NCBI RefSeq assembly: GCF_030287445.1 | Contig: NZ_JASVWB010000002.1 | Location: forward strand, 5,270,001 to 5,334,000 | DNA: 64,000 bases | Source: Streptomyces sp. ALI-76-A | Lineage (GTDB): Bacteria > Actinomycetota > Actinomycetes > Streptomycetales > Streptomycetaceae | Reading direction: 5' to 3' | In this document: in pieces, positions 53,961-62,542 of the stretch | Numbering within the stretch: position 1 is the stretch's first letter | How the letters are laid out: each line of letters starts with the position of its first letter | Translations under genes and position numbers: made by a program | The notes under the pieces: model-generated | Told to the model about the DNA's origin: nothing | The model's input: the letters and a program-made list of their open reading frames with translations, nothing else | Databases searched by the model: none

Positions 53961-55319
53961 GTGGGACGACTCTTCGGCACGGACGGCGTGCGCGGTGTCG
54001 CCAACGCGGATCTGACGGCGGAGATGGCCCTCGGCCTCTCCGTCGCCGCGGCGCACGTACTGGCCGAGGCGGGCACCTTCGCGGGCCACCGGCCGATCGC
54101 CGTGGTCGGACGGGACCCGCGCGCGTCCGGGGAGTTCCTGGAGGCCGCGGTGGTCGCGGGCCTCGCCAGCGCGGGCGTGGACGTCCTGCGCGTGGGTGTG
54201 CTGCCGACGCCCGCCGTGGCGTACCTCACGGCCGCACTCAGCGCCGATCTCGGCGTGATGCTGTCCGCCAGCCACAACGCCATGCCCGACAACGGCATCA
54301 AGTTCCTCTCCCGCGGCGGCCACAAGCTCGACGACGAGCTGGAGGAGCGGATCGAGGCGGTCTACGAGGAGCACCGCACCGGCGCCCCGTGGGACCGGCC
54401 GACCGGTGCGGGTGTGGGACGCGTGCGCGCGTACGAGGAAGGGCTCGACCAGTACGTCGCCCACCTCGTCGGGGTGCTGCCCAACCGGCTCGACGGGCTG
54501 AGGATCGTCCTCGACGAGGCGCACGGCGCGGCCTCCCTGGTCTCGCCCGAGGCGTTCACGCGGGCCGGCGCCGAGGTCGTCACGATCGGTGCCGACCCGA
54601 ACGGGCTCAACATCAACGACGGCTGCGGGTCCACCCACCTCGGCCTGCTGAAGGCCGCGGTCGTCGAGCACGGCGCCCACTTCGGCATCGCGCACGACGG
54701 GGACGCGGACCGGTGCCTGGCCGTCGACCACACCGGTGAGGAAGTGGACGGCGACCAGATCATGGCCGTCCTCGCGCTGGCCATGCGGGAGCGTGGAGCG
54801 CTGCGCGCCGACACGGTCGTCGCCACCGTCATGTCCAACCTGGGCTTCAAGCTGGCGCTGGAGCGCGAGGGGCTCAAGATCGTCCAGACGGCCGTGGGGG
54901 ACCGGTACGTGCTGGAGGAGATGAAGGAGCACGACTACGCGCTCGGCGGGGAGCAGTCCGGGCATGTGATCATCTCGGATCACGCGACCACGGGTGACGG
55001 CACGCTGACCGGGCTGCTGCTGGCGGCGCGGGTCGCGGAGAGCGGGCGGTCGCTGCGGGAGCTGGCGGCGGTGATGGAGCGGCTGCCGCAGGTCCTGGTC
55101 AACGTTCCCGATGTCGACCGGTCCCGGGTCGGGACGTCCGCGGAACTCGCGACGGCCGTCGCGGACGCGGAGCGGGAGCTCGGTGAGACCGGGCGGGTGC
55201 TGTTGCGGCCGTCGGGGACGGAGCCGTTGGTGCGGGTGATGGTGGAGGCGGCGGATATCGACCAGGCTCGGTCTGTGGCGGGGCGGTTGGCTGACGTGGT
55301 GAAGTCGGCGTTGGGGTAG
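53961..55319 (+). CDS. glmM: Phosphoglucosamine mutase
   Basis: GlmM turns glucosamine-6-phosphate into glucosamine-1-phosphate for UDP-GlcNAc. The 452-residue product starts [20 protein letters not shown], has the phosphoserine site [15 protein letters not shown] (Ser104), the Mg loop [14 protein letters not shown], the sugar loop GGEQSGHVI and the phosphate-binding [15 protein letters not shown] at 53961 is preceded by AGGAGG. glmS lies 2.4 kb downstream. Confidence 0.97.
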   Translation: MGRLFGTDGVRGVANADLTAEMALGLSVAAAHVLAEAGTFAGHRPIAVVGRDPRASGEFLEAAVVAGLASAGVDVLRVGVLPTPAVAYLTAALSADLGVMLSASHNAMPDNGIKFLSRGGHKLDDELEERIEAVYEEHRTGAPWDRPTGAGVGRVRAYEEGLDQYVAHLVGVLPNRLDGLRIVLDEAHGAASLVSPEAFTRAGAEVVTIGADPNGLNINDGCGSTHLGLLKAAVVEHGAHFGIAHDGDADRCLAVDHTGEEVDGDQIMAVLALAMRERGALRADTVVATVMSNLGFKLALEREGLKIVQTAVGDRYVLEEMKEHDYALGGEQSGHVIISDHATTGDGTLTGLLLAARVAESGRSLRELAAVMERLPQVLVNVPDVDRSRVGTSAELATAVADAERELGETGRVLLRPSGTEPLVRVMVEAADIDQARSVAGRLADVVKSALG

Positions 55320-55362
55320 GTGGGGGGTGGGGTCCCGGTGCGGGGCCCGGTGCGGGGGGTCC

Positions 55363-55434
55363 GGGTGGCCCCGGTGGCCCGGGTGGCCCCGGTGGCCCGG
55401 GTGGCCCCGGTGGCCCGGGTGGCCCGGTGGGCCT
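55363..55434 (+). repeat. Tandem 18-bp repeat after glmM
   Basis: GGGTGGCCCCGGTGGCCC occurs three times exactly (55363-55416) and a fourth degenerate time to 55434; each unit is itself two 9-mers. The gap 55320-55599 has no gene. Confidence 0.85.
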
Positions 55435-55494
55435 GGTCCGCCGGGTTCGGGGTGGGGGTGCTGTAGGGGGCGGGGTGCGGGCTCGTTGTGGCTG

Positions 55495-55588
55495 GTCGCG
55501 CAGTTCCCCGCGCCCCTTGGGGGGAGGCTGGTTGCGGGGTTGCCCGCGCTCCTGGGGGGAGGCCGGTCGCGTGGTTCCTCGCGCCCCT
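55495..55588 (+). repeat. Dispersed repeat, three direct copies
   Basis: Copies at 55495-55517, 55531-55553 and 55566-55588 resemble GTCGCGCAGTTCCCCGCGCC plus CCT, spaced about 35 bp. The first is exact; the others carry several changes. Confidence 0.65.
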
Positions 55589-55599
55589 GGGAGGGCGGT

Positions 55600-56535
55600 C
55601 TAGGAAGCTGATCGTTTGCGTTGGGCGGTCCAGAGGGACTTCTGGAGGAGGAGGGTGAGGGTGCCGGCCAGGATGATGCCCAGGAGGTTCAGCAGGAGTT
55701 GTTCTGTTGAGCGCCAGGCCTGGTTGGTGTCGGTGTAGATGAGGGCCACGGCCGCGTTGGCGGCGGCGGGGACCGTGGTCACCGAGATGGCCACGCCGAC
55801 CAGGGCGCCGGACTTGGCGGAGGTCAGGGAGAGGGTGCCGGCGGCTCCGGCGAGCACCGCCACGACGAAGGAGAACCAGTCGGGGGCGTAGATGAAGCCG
55901 GTGTTGGGCCGGTCGGCTTCCAACTTGTCCTCGGTGAACAGGCCGACGGCGTCCATGAAGAGGCTGAAGCCGACCGTCACCACCATCGCCACGGCGAAGC
56001 CCACCAGCAGGGCGATCAGTGAGCGCAGCGCCAGGCGCGGCGCGCGCTGCACGGCCGCCGTGCAGATGCCCGCCAGCGGGCCGAACTCCGGGCCCACCGC
56101 CATCGCGCCCACGATCAGGACCGCGTTGTCCAGCACCACACCGCAGGCCGCGATCATCGTGGCCAGCGTGATGAACGCGAGGTAGGTGACGGAGAGGGTC
56201 GACTCCTCGTGGGTCGCCTCGGTCAGGTGCTCCCACAGGACCGCGTCCGCGCCCTCACCGGGTGCGTCCGCCTCGGCCTGGTCGGCGCGCTTGGACAGCG
56301 AGAGGTCTATGTTCTCCACGGCGATGGAGCCGCTGCTGTCGAGACCCAACTTCTGTAGCCCGCTGAGGAGTTCGTCACCGGCCTCACGGGCTACGTCGCA
56401 CATCACCACGTCGCCGGCCGGGTTGCGGGCGGCGCCCGGCATGACGACGAGGTGAGTGGTGCCGACCGTCTCCTCGATCAGGTGGACCACTTCGTCGGTC
56501 TTGCCGGACGGAGTGATGAGGCGCAGATGCAGCAT
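55600..56535 (-). CDS. DUF389 membrane protein
   Basis: The 311-residue protein has a cytoplasmic N-terminal domain (LHLRLITPSGKTDEVVHLIE) and a membrane part of about six helices containing the DUF389 signature AVLIVGAMAVGPEFGPLAGI and GALVGVAISVTTVPAAANAA. The family has no agreed function. It is 16 bp upstream in order from the coaA stop on the same strand, so may share its transcript. Confidence 0.85.
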   Translation of the reverse strand: MLHLRLITPSGKTDEVVHLIEETVGTTHLVVMPGAARNPAGDVVMCDVAREAGDELLSGLQKLGLDSSGSIAVENIDLSLSKRADQAEADAPGEGADAVLWEHLTEATHEESTLSVTYLAFITLATMIAACGVVLDNAVLIVGAMAVGPEFGPLAGICTAAVQRAPRLALRSLIALLVGFAVAMVVTVGFSLFMDAVGLFTEDKLEADRPNTGFIYAPDWFSFVVAVLAGAAGTLSLTSAKSGALVGVAISVTTVPAAANAAVALIYTDTNQAWRSTEQLLLNLLGIILAGTLTLLLQKSLWTAQRKRSAS

Positions 56536-56551
56536 GGCCGCAGACTAGCGG

Positions 56552-57541
56552 TCACAACTTCCGCAGGCTCAGGCGCTGTACCTTGTGGTCCGCTCCCTTG
56601 CGGATGATGAGGGTGGCGCGGCCGCGGGTGGGGGCCACGTTCTCCACGAGGTTGGGCCGGTTGATCGTCCGCCAGGTCGTGCGAGCGTAGTCGAGGGCCT
56701 CCTCCTCGGAGACCTGGGTGTACTTGCGGAAGTACGAGGACGGGTTCTGGAAGGCCGTCGCGCGCAGCTTCTTGAAGCGGTTGAGGTACCAGCGCTCGAT
56801 GTCCTCGACGCGGGCGTCGACGTACACGCTGAAGTCGAAGTAGTCGGCGAGACCGACCCGGGTGCGGCCGTCCTTGCCGGGCAGGGCGGGTTGCAGGACG
56901 TTCAGGCCCTCGACGATCAGGATGTCGGGGCGGCGGACCGCGAGGCGCCGGTCCGGGACGATGTCGTAGATGAGGTGGGAGTAGACGGGTGCCGTGACCT
57001 CTTCCTTGCCCGCCTTGATGTCGGCGACGAAGCGGGTGAGCGCGCGGCGGTCGTAGGACTCGGGGAAACCTTTCCGCGACATCAGGCCGCGGGCTTCCAG
57101 TTCCCTGGTGGGCAGCAGGAAGCCGTCCGTGGTGACGAGTTCGACGCGCGGGTGCTCGGGCCAGCGGGAGAGCAGGGCCTGGAGAAGACGGGCCACCGTG
57201 GACTTCCCCACGGCGACGGAGCCGGCCACTCCTATGACGAACGGGGTGCCGGACTGGGAGCCCTGTTCGCCGAGGAAGGTGTTCAGCGCGCCTCTGAGAC
57301 CGTCCGTCGCGCCGACGTAGAGGTTGAGGAGCCGGGACAGCGGGAGGTAGATGTCCCGCACCTCGTCGAGGTCGATGACGTCACCGAGGCCGCGCAGCTT
57401 CTCGACCTCCTCGGCGGTCAGCGGCAGGGGCGTCTTCTCGCGCAGCACACTCCACTCTGCTCGGGTGAGATCGACGTAGGGAGTCGCCTCCGGCCTCTGC
57501 CGGTGGGCGCTCCGGGGCATCGGGGAGACCGGAGAGATCAC
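56552..57541 (-). CDS. coaA: Pantothenate kinase, type I
   Basis: CoaA phosphorylates pantothenate, the first step to CoA. The 329-residue protein has [20 protein letters not shown], the P-loop [67 protein letters not shown] and the regulatory-site [13 protein letters not shown] at 57541 is taken; ATG at 57520 is the alternative. It is divergent from glmS by 164 bp. Confidence 0.96.
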   Translation of the reverse strand: MISPVSPMPRSAHRQRPEATPYVDLTRAEWSVLREKTPLPLTAEEVEKLRGLGDVIDLDEVRDIYLPLSRLLNLYVGATDGLRGALNTFLGEQGSQSGTPFVIGVAGSVAVGKSTVARLLQALLSRWPEHPRVELVTTDGFLLPTRELEARGLMSRKGFPESYDRRALTRFVADIKAGKEEVTAPVYSHLIYDIVPDRRLAVRRPDILIVEGLNVLQPALPGKDGRTRVGLADYFDFSVYVDARVEDIERWYLNRFKKLRATAFQNPSSYFRKYTQVSEEEALDYARTTWRTINRPNLVENVAPTRGRATLIIRKGADHKVQRLSLRKL

Positions 57542-57692
57542 AGTCCATTGTTAACGGAGTTTGAACGGGGCGGCGGGTGGGGTCCGTCACCCTCGGCCTT
57601 TCGTGGGCAGCGCGCGTGTCGGGGGGTTCGTACGACGGTGGGAATTTCCGATTCCGGGCACGCGGGAGCCCTTTCGGGCCGGACGGCGTGCG

Positions 57693-57698
57693 TAGGCT
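57693..57698 (+). promoter_or_regulatory. Leaderless -10 element of glmS
   Basis: TAGGCT ends 7 bp before the ATG at 57706. The enzyme needs the N-terminal Cys directly after Met, so this start is certain. Confidence 0.6.
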
Positions 57699-57705
57699 GC
57701 CGCCC

Positions 57706-59553
57706 ATGTGCGGAATCGTGGGATACGTGGGGTCGCAGTCGGCGCTCGATGTCGTGATGGCCGGACTGAAGCGACTGGAATACCGGGGGTACGACTCGGC
57801 GGGCGTCGCCGTGCTCGCCGACGGCGGGCTGGCGGCGGCGAAGAAGGCCGGGAAGCTGGTGAACCTGGAGAAGGAGCTGGCCGACCGGCCGCTGCCGGCC
57901 GGGACGACCGGTATCGGGCACACGCGGTGGGCCACGCACGGCGGGCCGACGGACGCGAACGCACATCCGCATCTCGACAACGCGGGCCGGGTCGCCGTCG
58001 TGCACAACGGGATCATCGAGAACTTCGCCGCGCTGCGGGCCGAGCTGGCGGAGCGCGGGCACGCGCTGGGCTCCGAGACGGACACCGAGGTGGTGGCGCA
58101 TCTGCTCGCCGAGGAGTTCTCCTCCTGCGCCGACCTGGCGGAGGCGATGCGGCTGGTGTGCGGACGGCTGGAGGGCGCGTTCACCCTGGTCGCCGCGCAC
58201 GCGGACGAGCCGGACGTGGTCGTGGGGGCCCGGCGGAACTCGCCGCTCGTGGTGGGCGTCGGGGACGGCGAGTCCTTCCTCGCCTCGGACGTCGCCGCGT
58301 TCATCGCCCACACCCGGTCGGCGATCGAGCTGGGCCAGGACCAGGTGGTGGAGCTGCGCCGGGACGGGGTGACGGTGACCGACTTCGACGGCGGCCCGGC
58401 CGACGTGCGCGCGTATCACGTCGACTGGGACGCGTCGGCCGCCGAGAAGGGCGGCTACGACTACTTCATGCTCAAGGAGATCGCCGAGCAGCCCAAGGCG
58501 GTCGCCGACACGCTGCTGGGGCGCATCGACGCGGCCGGTTCGCTGACGCTGGACGAGGTCCGGATCCCCCTCGGGGAGCTGCGGGAGATCGACAAGGTCG
58601 TCGTCGTCGCGTGCGGTACGGCCTTCCACGCCGGGCTGATCGCCAAGTACGCCATCGAGCACTGGACCCGGATCCCCTGCGAGGTGGAGCTGGCGAGCGA
58701 GTTCCGCTACCGCGACCCCATCCTCGACGCGCGGTCCCTGGTGATCGCCATCTCGCAGTCCGGCGAGACCATGGACACCCTGATGGCGCTGCGGCACGCC
58801 CGCGAGCAGGGCTCCAAGGTGCTGGCGATCTGCAACACCAACGGTTCGACGATCTCCCGCGAGTCGGACGCGGTGCTGTACACCCACGCGGGCCCGGAGG
58901 TCGCGGTCGCCTCGACCAAGGCGTTCCTGACGCAGCTGGTCGCCTGCTATCTGGTCGCGCTGTATCTGGGGCAGGTGCGGGGCACGAAGTGGGGCGACGA
59001 GATCGGGGCGGTGATCCGGGACCTGTCACAGATCTCCGGCGAGGTCGAGCGGGTCCTGGAGACGATGGAGCCGGTACGGGCCCTGGCGCGGTCGCTCGCC
59101 GCGAAGGACACGGTGCTGTTCCTGGGGCGGCACGTGGGGTATCCGGTCGCGCTGGAGGGCGCGCTGAAGCTGAAGGAACTCGCCTACATGCACGCCGAGG
59201 GCTTCGCGGCGGGCGAGCTGAAGCACGGGCCGATCGCGCTGATCGAGGACGACGTGCCGGTGGTGGTGGTCGTGCCGCCGGCGCGGGGACGGTCCGTGCT
59301 CCACGACAAGATCGTGTCCAACATCCAGGAGATCCGGGCGCGGGGGGCGCGGACGATCGTCATCGCGGAGGAGGGCGACGAGGCGGTGGTGCCGTACGCC
59401 GACCACCTGATCCGGATCCCGGCCACGCCGACCTTGTTGCAGCCGCTGGTGGCGACGGTGCCGTTGCAGGTCTTCGCCTGTGAGCTGGCGACGGCCCGGG
59501 GCAACGAGGTGGATCAGCCGCGGAACCTGGCGAAGTCGGTGACGGTGGAGTAG
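57706..59553 (+). CDS. glmS: Glutamine-fructose-6-phosphate aminotransferase
   Basis: GlmS makes glucosamine-6-phosphate from fructose-6-phosphate and glutamine. The 615-residue protein starts MCGIVGYVGSQSALDVVMAG with nucleophile Cys2, has HTRWATHGGPTDANAHPH and GRVAVVHNGIIENF in the glutaminase domain, and two SIS domains (CGTAFHAGLIAKY, SQSGETMDTLMALRHAREQG, FLGRHVGYPVALEGALKLKE) ending with KSVTVE. It also needs no riboswitch: none is visible upstream. Its last 40 bases overlap the convergent DUF397 gene. Confidence 0.98.
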   Translation: MCGIVGYVGSQSALDVVMAGLKRLEYRGYDSAGVAVLADGGLAAAKKAGKLVNLEKELADRPLPAGTTGIGHTRWATHGGPTDANAHPHLDNAGRVAVVHNGIIENFAALRAELAERGHALGSETDTEVVAHLLAEEFSSCADLAEAMRLVCGRLEGAFTLVAAHADEPDVVVGARRNSPLVVGVGDGESFLASDVAAFIAHTRSAIELGQDQVVELRRDGVTVTDFDGGPADVRAYHVDWDASAAEKGGYDYFMLKEIAEQPKAVADTLLGRIDAAGSLTLDEVRIPLGELREIDKVVVVACGTAFHAGLIAKYAIEHWTRIPCEVELASEFRYRDPILDARSLVIAISQSGETMDTLMALRHAREQGSKVLAICNTNGSTISRESDAVLYTHAGPEVAVASTKAFLTQLVACYLVALYLGQVRGTKWGDEIGAVIRDLSQISGEVERVLETMEPVRALARSLAAKDTVLFLGRHVGYPVALEGALKLKELAYMHAEGFAAGELKHGPIALIEDDVPVVVVVPPARGRSVLHDKIVSNIQEIRARGARTIVIAEEGDEAVVPYADHLIRIPATPTLLQPLVATVPLQVFACELATARGNEVDQPRNLAKSVTVE

Positions 59554-59729
59554 GGGCCGCGCTTGAGGGCGTCCACGAAGGTGGTGAAGGCCTCGGTGGG
59601 GAAGGCGAGGGTGGCTCTGGCCGGGGTCTTCGAGTCGCGGATGGCTATGTGGGTGGGGGAGGTCGCGATCTCCACGCACTCGTTGCCGTCGCCCGCGCCT
59701 GAGTAGGAGGACTTCCGCCAGTTGTCCAT
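59514..59729 (-). CDS. DUF397 protein
   Basis: The 71-residue product begins MDNWRKSSYSGAGDGNECVE and has AIRDSKTPARATLAF and FTTFVDALKRG, the DUF397 signature. These small proteins accompany XRE/DUF5753 regulators in Streptomyces (WhiJ-type loci). The final PYSTVTDFARFRG is read antisense to the end of glmS and is unusual for the family. ATG at 59729 has GAGG 7 bp upstream; GTG at 59741 would overlap the regulator stop. Confidence 0.88.
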   Translation of the reverse strand: MDNWRKSSYSGAGDGNECVEIATSPTHIAIRDSKTPARATLAFPTEAFTTFVDALKRGPYSTVTDFARFRG

Positions 59730-59737
59730 TGGGTGCC

Positions 59738-60574
59738 TCACAGCTCTTTCGTCAGCTTGTGGATGAGTTCGCGTGACCGTTCGGGATCGAGTGCAGAGGC
59801 CTCTACGGCACGGAAAGTCGTTCGGTAGGTGTTGAGTTGGGCTTCGGAGTCGATCAGGACTGAGCCATGGGGTGCGTCACGCACGACTGTGTCCAGTTTG
59901 GCAACGGGACCACCGACGTACGTCATGGTGCTCCCGGCAGTGGCGAAGCCGTCTACGTCGAACGGGATGACGCGCAAGGTGACGTGGTCTGCTTCGGAGA
60001 GCTCAAGGAGCCGGGTGAGCTGAGCATACGAGGTGGCTCGATCGCTGACCCTGATCCGAAGTGCCGCCTCGTGGATGACCACTTCGTGCGGGATCCTGAT
60101 GCTCTGGCGGGCCATTCGGTGCTGGATGCGCAACTCGATCTCCTGCCTGGTGAGTTCAGGAAGCCTTGACTGGAACACCGCGCGCGCATAAGCCTCCGTC
60201 TGCAGCAGGCCAGGCACATACAGGACGGAAACCTGGCGTTCGAACCGAGCATGGTGCTCCAGCTCGGACAGGTCCAGGAACGGGGTGGGCAGCAAACCCC
60301 GGTATTCCTCCCACCAACCCCGTGTTCGATCGGTGGCCATCGCGACCAGCGCGTCGATGAACTCCTCATCCGTGCAGGCGTAGTGGGATGCGAGGCGGCG
60401 TAGGCGCTCTTCGCTCACCCCTGAGGAGCCGGACTCGATGTGGCTCAGCTGCACGGGGTTCACGCCGAGCAGCGCTGCTGCCTCGCGGGCGCTGAGACCT
60501 GCGGCGTCACGGAGTCGCCGAAGTTCGACCGCCAGGCGCAGCTGACGGGCCGTTGGTTCACGCCTGGTCGTCAT
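59738..60574 (-). CDS. XRE-family regulator with DUF5753 domain
   Basis: The 278-residue protein has an N-terminal helix-turn-helix (LRRLRDAAGLSAREAAALLG and NPVQLSHIESGSSGVSEERL, residues 18-58) followed by a DUF5753 ligand or partner domain (YVPGLLQTEAYARAVF, RMARQSIRI, VIHEAALRIRV, VIPFDVDGFATAGSTMTYV). It is the typical partner of the DUF397 gene downstream and of the divergent ATPase gene, a set linked to developmental control in Streptomyces. Its target is not known. Confidence 0.93.
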   Translation of the reverse strand: MTTRREPTARQLRLAVELRRLRDAAGLSAREAAALLGVNPVQLSHIESGSSGVSEERLRRLASHYACTDEEFIDALVAMATDRTRGWWEEYRGLLPTPFLDLSELEHHARFERQVSVLYVPGLLQTEAYARAVFQSRLPELTRQEIELRIQHRMARQSIRIPHEVVIHEAALRIRVSDRATSYAQLTRLLELSEADHVTLRVIPFDVDGFATAGSTMTYVGGPVAKLDTVVRDAPHGSVLIDSEAQLNTYRTTFRAVEASALDPERSRELIHKLTKEL

Positions 60575-60776
60575 CGATTGCTCCTCCTCGTGGGAGGCAG
60601 ATTACGCGATCGACTTGCCCAACCGAAAGATTAACCCCTACCGTCAGTGATGCGACGCACACGCTGCGGAACAGCCGGGATCCCGGAAGCGCACCGCCCC
60701 GTCCTGCCATGACGGTGACGGCACTGCCACCGCCCGCCGGCCTCAACCCCCCCCATCATGTGAACGGAGTTCACGC

Positions 60777-61205
60777 ATGCCCGAGAGTGAAAGCGAGAGC
60801 GGGACCGAGTCGTGGGAGTACTGCCTGTACATCCCGAACGACCTCCGGGCCGTCACCGTCAGCCGCCGTACCCTCCGCCTGATCCTGACGATGCACGGGC
60901 TGATCGGCCTGGTCGACGTCGCGGAGCTGCTCGCCACCGAGCTGGTCTCCAACGCCGTACGGCACACCAAAGGCCCGGCCGCGCTCCGGGTGCGCTGGTC
61001 GGCGGGGGTGCTGCGGATCGGGGCCTGGGACGCGGATCCGGAACCGCCCGAGCCGCCCCGGGCGTTGGAGCAGCTCGGCGAGTCGGAGCAGGGGCGGGGA
61101 CTCGCGCTGGTGCGGGCCTGCGCCGACCTGTGGGGATGGCATCCGCTGGCCAGGCACGGCAACCGGGGCAAGTACGTGTGGTGCGAGCTGATCTCGGCGG
61201 CGTGA
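60777..61205 (+). CDS. HATPase (anti-sigma/serine-kinase-like) protein
   Basis: The 142-residue product has a GHKL ATP-binding fold: the N box LLATELVSNAVRHT, a G1-like loop WDADPEPPEPP, and the G2 box GESEQGRGLALVRACAD. Proteins of this class are often RsbW-like kinases or regulators. It is divergent from the XRE gene by 202 bp and completes the usual trio. GGAG precedes the ATG at 60777. Confidence 0.88.
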   Translation: MPESESESGTESWEYCLYIPNDLRAVTVSRRTLRLILTMHGLIGLVDVAELLATELVSNAVRHTKGPAALRVRWSAGVLRIGAWDADPEPPEPPRALEQLGESEQGRGLALVRACADLWGWHPLARHGNRGKYVWCELISAA

Positions 61206-61405
61206 ACGTGTGTCGCCGCTCGATCTTGTTCGTGCTGGAGGTGCGCGGCATTCCCGTGTCGGACAGTGTGCGCGAACGCATCACCACCTGCACCGATCTC
61301 GACCGCATGGACGCCTGGCTGGAGCGCTCCCGCACGGTCGAGCGGGCCGAGGACCTGTTCGTCGAGGACCCGGAGGTTCCGGGGGCCAGTCCGGAACAGG
61401 ACTGA
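61202..61405 (+). CDS. Short protein, Rpn-type C-terminal motif
   Basis: The 67-residue product (GTG at 61202 overlapping the ATPase stop) contains SILFVLEVRGIPVSDSVRER, TTCTDLDRMDAWLERS and RAEDLF, a pattern typical of the C-terminal helices of Rpn/PD-(D/E)XK-family transposase-like proteins in Streptomyces. No nuclease motif is present, so it is a detached piece or an independent small protein. Confidence 0.55.
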   Translation: MNVCRRSILFVLEVRGIPVSDSVRERITTCTDLDRMDAWLERSRTVERAEDLFVEDPEVPGASPEQD

Positions 61406-61408
61406 GCG

Positions 61409-61900
61409 TTGGCCGGTCAGCAAGGCGGTCAGCAAGACGACCCGCAGGGAAGGCCACCGGACGAGCCGCCGGAGTTGCTCGATCTCTACCGGTTCTCGAC
61501 CACGTGCCTTGCGTTGGGCATCCCTGAGGACAAGGTGGCCGGTGACTTCCTGTTCGGGCTGGAGGGACTCAGGCAGCGCGGAGTTCTGCGCGTCGAGGAC
61601 GTGGCGCGGGTGCGCGCCGACGCGGTGGGCGAGGGTGAGGAACCCGCGCAGTGGGCCGCGGGCTTCGCCGCCGGGTACCTCTCGGCCTGGGCGGCGGCGG
61701 TACTGCGGGTCCTGGACACGCGCGGTGTCGGGTTCTCCAAGGAACTGCACCGGGGCGTCAGTCTGTGTGGCGACGCGGATCTGCTGACCCGTTTTCTGGA
61801 TCGTGCCCTCACCGCGGCCCATCAGGCCGATCTGGTCACGTCTGGTCACGGGGGAGACGAGCCCGCGATCGGCGGACGGATCGTAGGGTGCTCGGCATGA
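61409..61900 (+). CDS. Hypothetical protein sharing the same motif
   Basis: This 163-residue ORF (TTG at 61409) has [20 protein letters not shown], then [40 protein letters not shown] and [18 protein letters not shown], which parallels the motif of the preceding ORF (VLEVRGIPVSDSVRERITTC). No catalytic residues stand out. The TTG start is uncertain. It overlaps the acpS start by four bases. Confidence 0.5.
   Translation: MAGQQGGQQDDPQGRPPDEPPELLDLYRFSTTCLALGIPEDKVAGDFLFGLEGLRQRGVLRVEDVARVRADAVGEGEEPAQWAAGFAAGYLSAWAAAVLRVLDTRGVGFSKELHRGVSLCGDADLLTRFLDRALTAAHQADLVTSGHGGDEPAIGGRIVGCSA
61884..61889 (+). promoter_or_regulatory. Leaderless -10 element of acpS
   Basis: TAGGGT ends 7 bp before the ATG at 61897, in the same arrangement as murB and glmS. 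Confidence 0.5.
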
Positions 61901-62268
61901 GCATCATCGGGGTCGGTATCGACGTGGCGGAGATCGACCGGTTCCGGGCGTCGCTGGAGCGTACGCCCGGCATGGCGCAGCGGCTGTTCCTGGAGAGCGA
62001 GTTGCTGCTGCCCAGTGGGGAGCGGCGGGGTGTCGCCTCGCTCGCCGCGCGGTTCGCCGCGAAGGAGGCGCTCGCCAAGGCGCTGGGCGCCCCGGCCGGT
62101 CTGCACTGGACCGACGCCGAGGTCTACGTCGAGGACAGCGGGCAGCCGCGGCTGCGGGTCACCGGGACGGTCGCGGCACGGGCGGCGGAACTCGGGGTGC
62201 GGTCCTGGCACGTCTCGCTCAGCCATGACGCGGGGGTGGCGTCGGCGGTGGTGATCGCGGAGGGGTGA
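61897..62268 (+). CDS. acpS: Holo-[acyl-carrier-protein] synthase
   Basis: AcpS moves 4'-phosphopantetheine from CoA to ACP. The 123-residue product begins [20 protein letters not shown] (metal Asp in [10 protein letters not shown]), has [14 protein letters not shown] and ends [20 protein letters not shown], the family signature. It lies upstream of nnrD as in other streptomycetes, though a secreted-protein gene now separates them. Confidence 0.96.
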   Translation: MSIIGVGIDVAEIDRFRASLERTPGMAQRLFLESELLLPSGERRGVASLAARFAAKEALAKALGAPAGLHWTDAEVYVEDSGQPRLRVTGTVAARAAELGVRSWHVSLSHDAGVASAVVIAEG

Positions 62269-62322
62269 GGTGCCGCGCTGGTGGTGTTGTCTCCCGGTAC
62301 CGGGGGCAGGCGCTGAGAGCGA

Positions 62323-62360
62323 GCCGCCGCCCGGGCCGGGGCCCGGGCGGCGGGGATTTT
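62323..62360 (+). terminator. Terminator after acpS
   Basis: A GC-rich stem of about 14 bp (62323-62337 with 62340-62353) is followed by a TTTT tract. Confidence 0.8.
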
Positions 62361-62367
62361 GTCGACG

Positions 62368-62523
62368 ATGACGCTGGGGGTGCCGGTGATCGGCGTAGTG
62401 GTGACGTCGGCCGACGGGAAGTACGCTCCCGTCGACAACGGGCAGGACGCGCTGGTGTTTGTCGCAGTCTTCGCCGTGATCGTCGCCGTGCTCTGTGTCG
62501 TGTTGCGTGCTCGGCGCAAGTGA
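62368..62523 (+). CDS. Possible 51-residue membrane peptide
   Basis: ATG at 62368 to TGA at 62521-62523 reads MTLGVPVIGVVVTSADGKYA, an acidic turn, then a membrane helix (LVFVAVFAVIVAVLCVV) and RARRK. Topology is that of a small single-pass protein. It starts 8 bp after a terminator and has no clear ribosome site, so the call is weak. Confidence 0.35.
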   Translation: MTLGVPVIGVVVTSADGKYAPVDNGQDALVFVAVFAVIVAVLCVVLRARRK

Positions 62524-62542
62524 GCGGTCGAGGTCGCCCGCG

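Noticed and set aside
55363..55434. CRISPR array
   Set aside because: Units are contiguous without spacers and only 18 bp long.
57542..57705. glmS ribozyme or other riboswitch
   Set aside because: Only 164 bp separate the divergent starts and the predicted transcript begins at the ATG, leaving no room.
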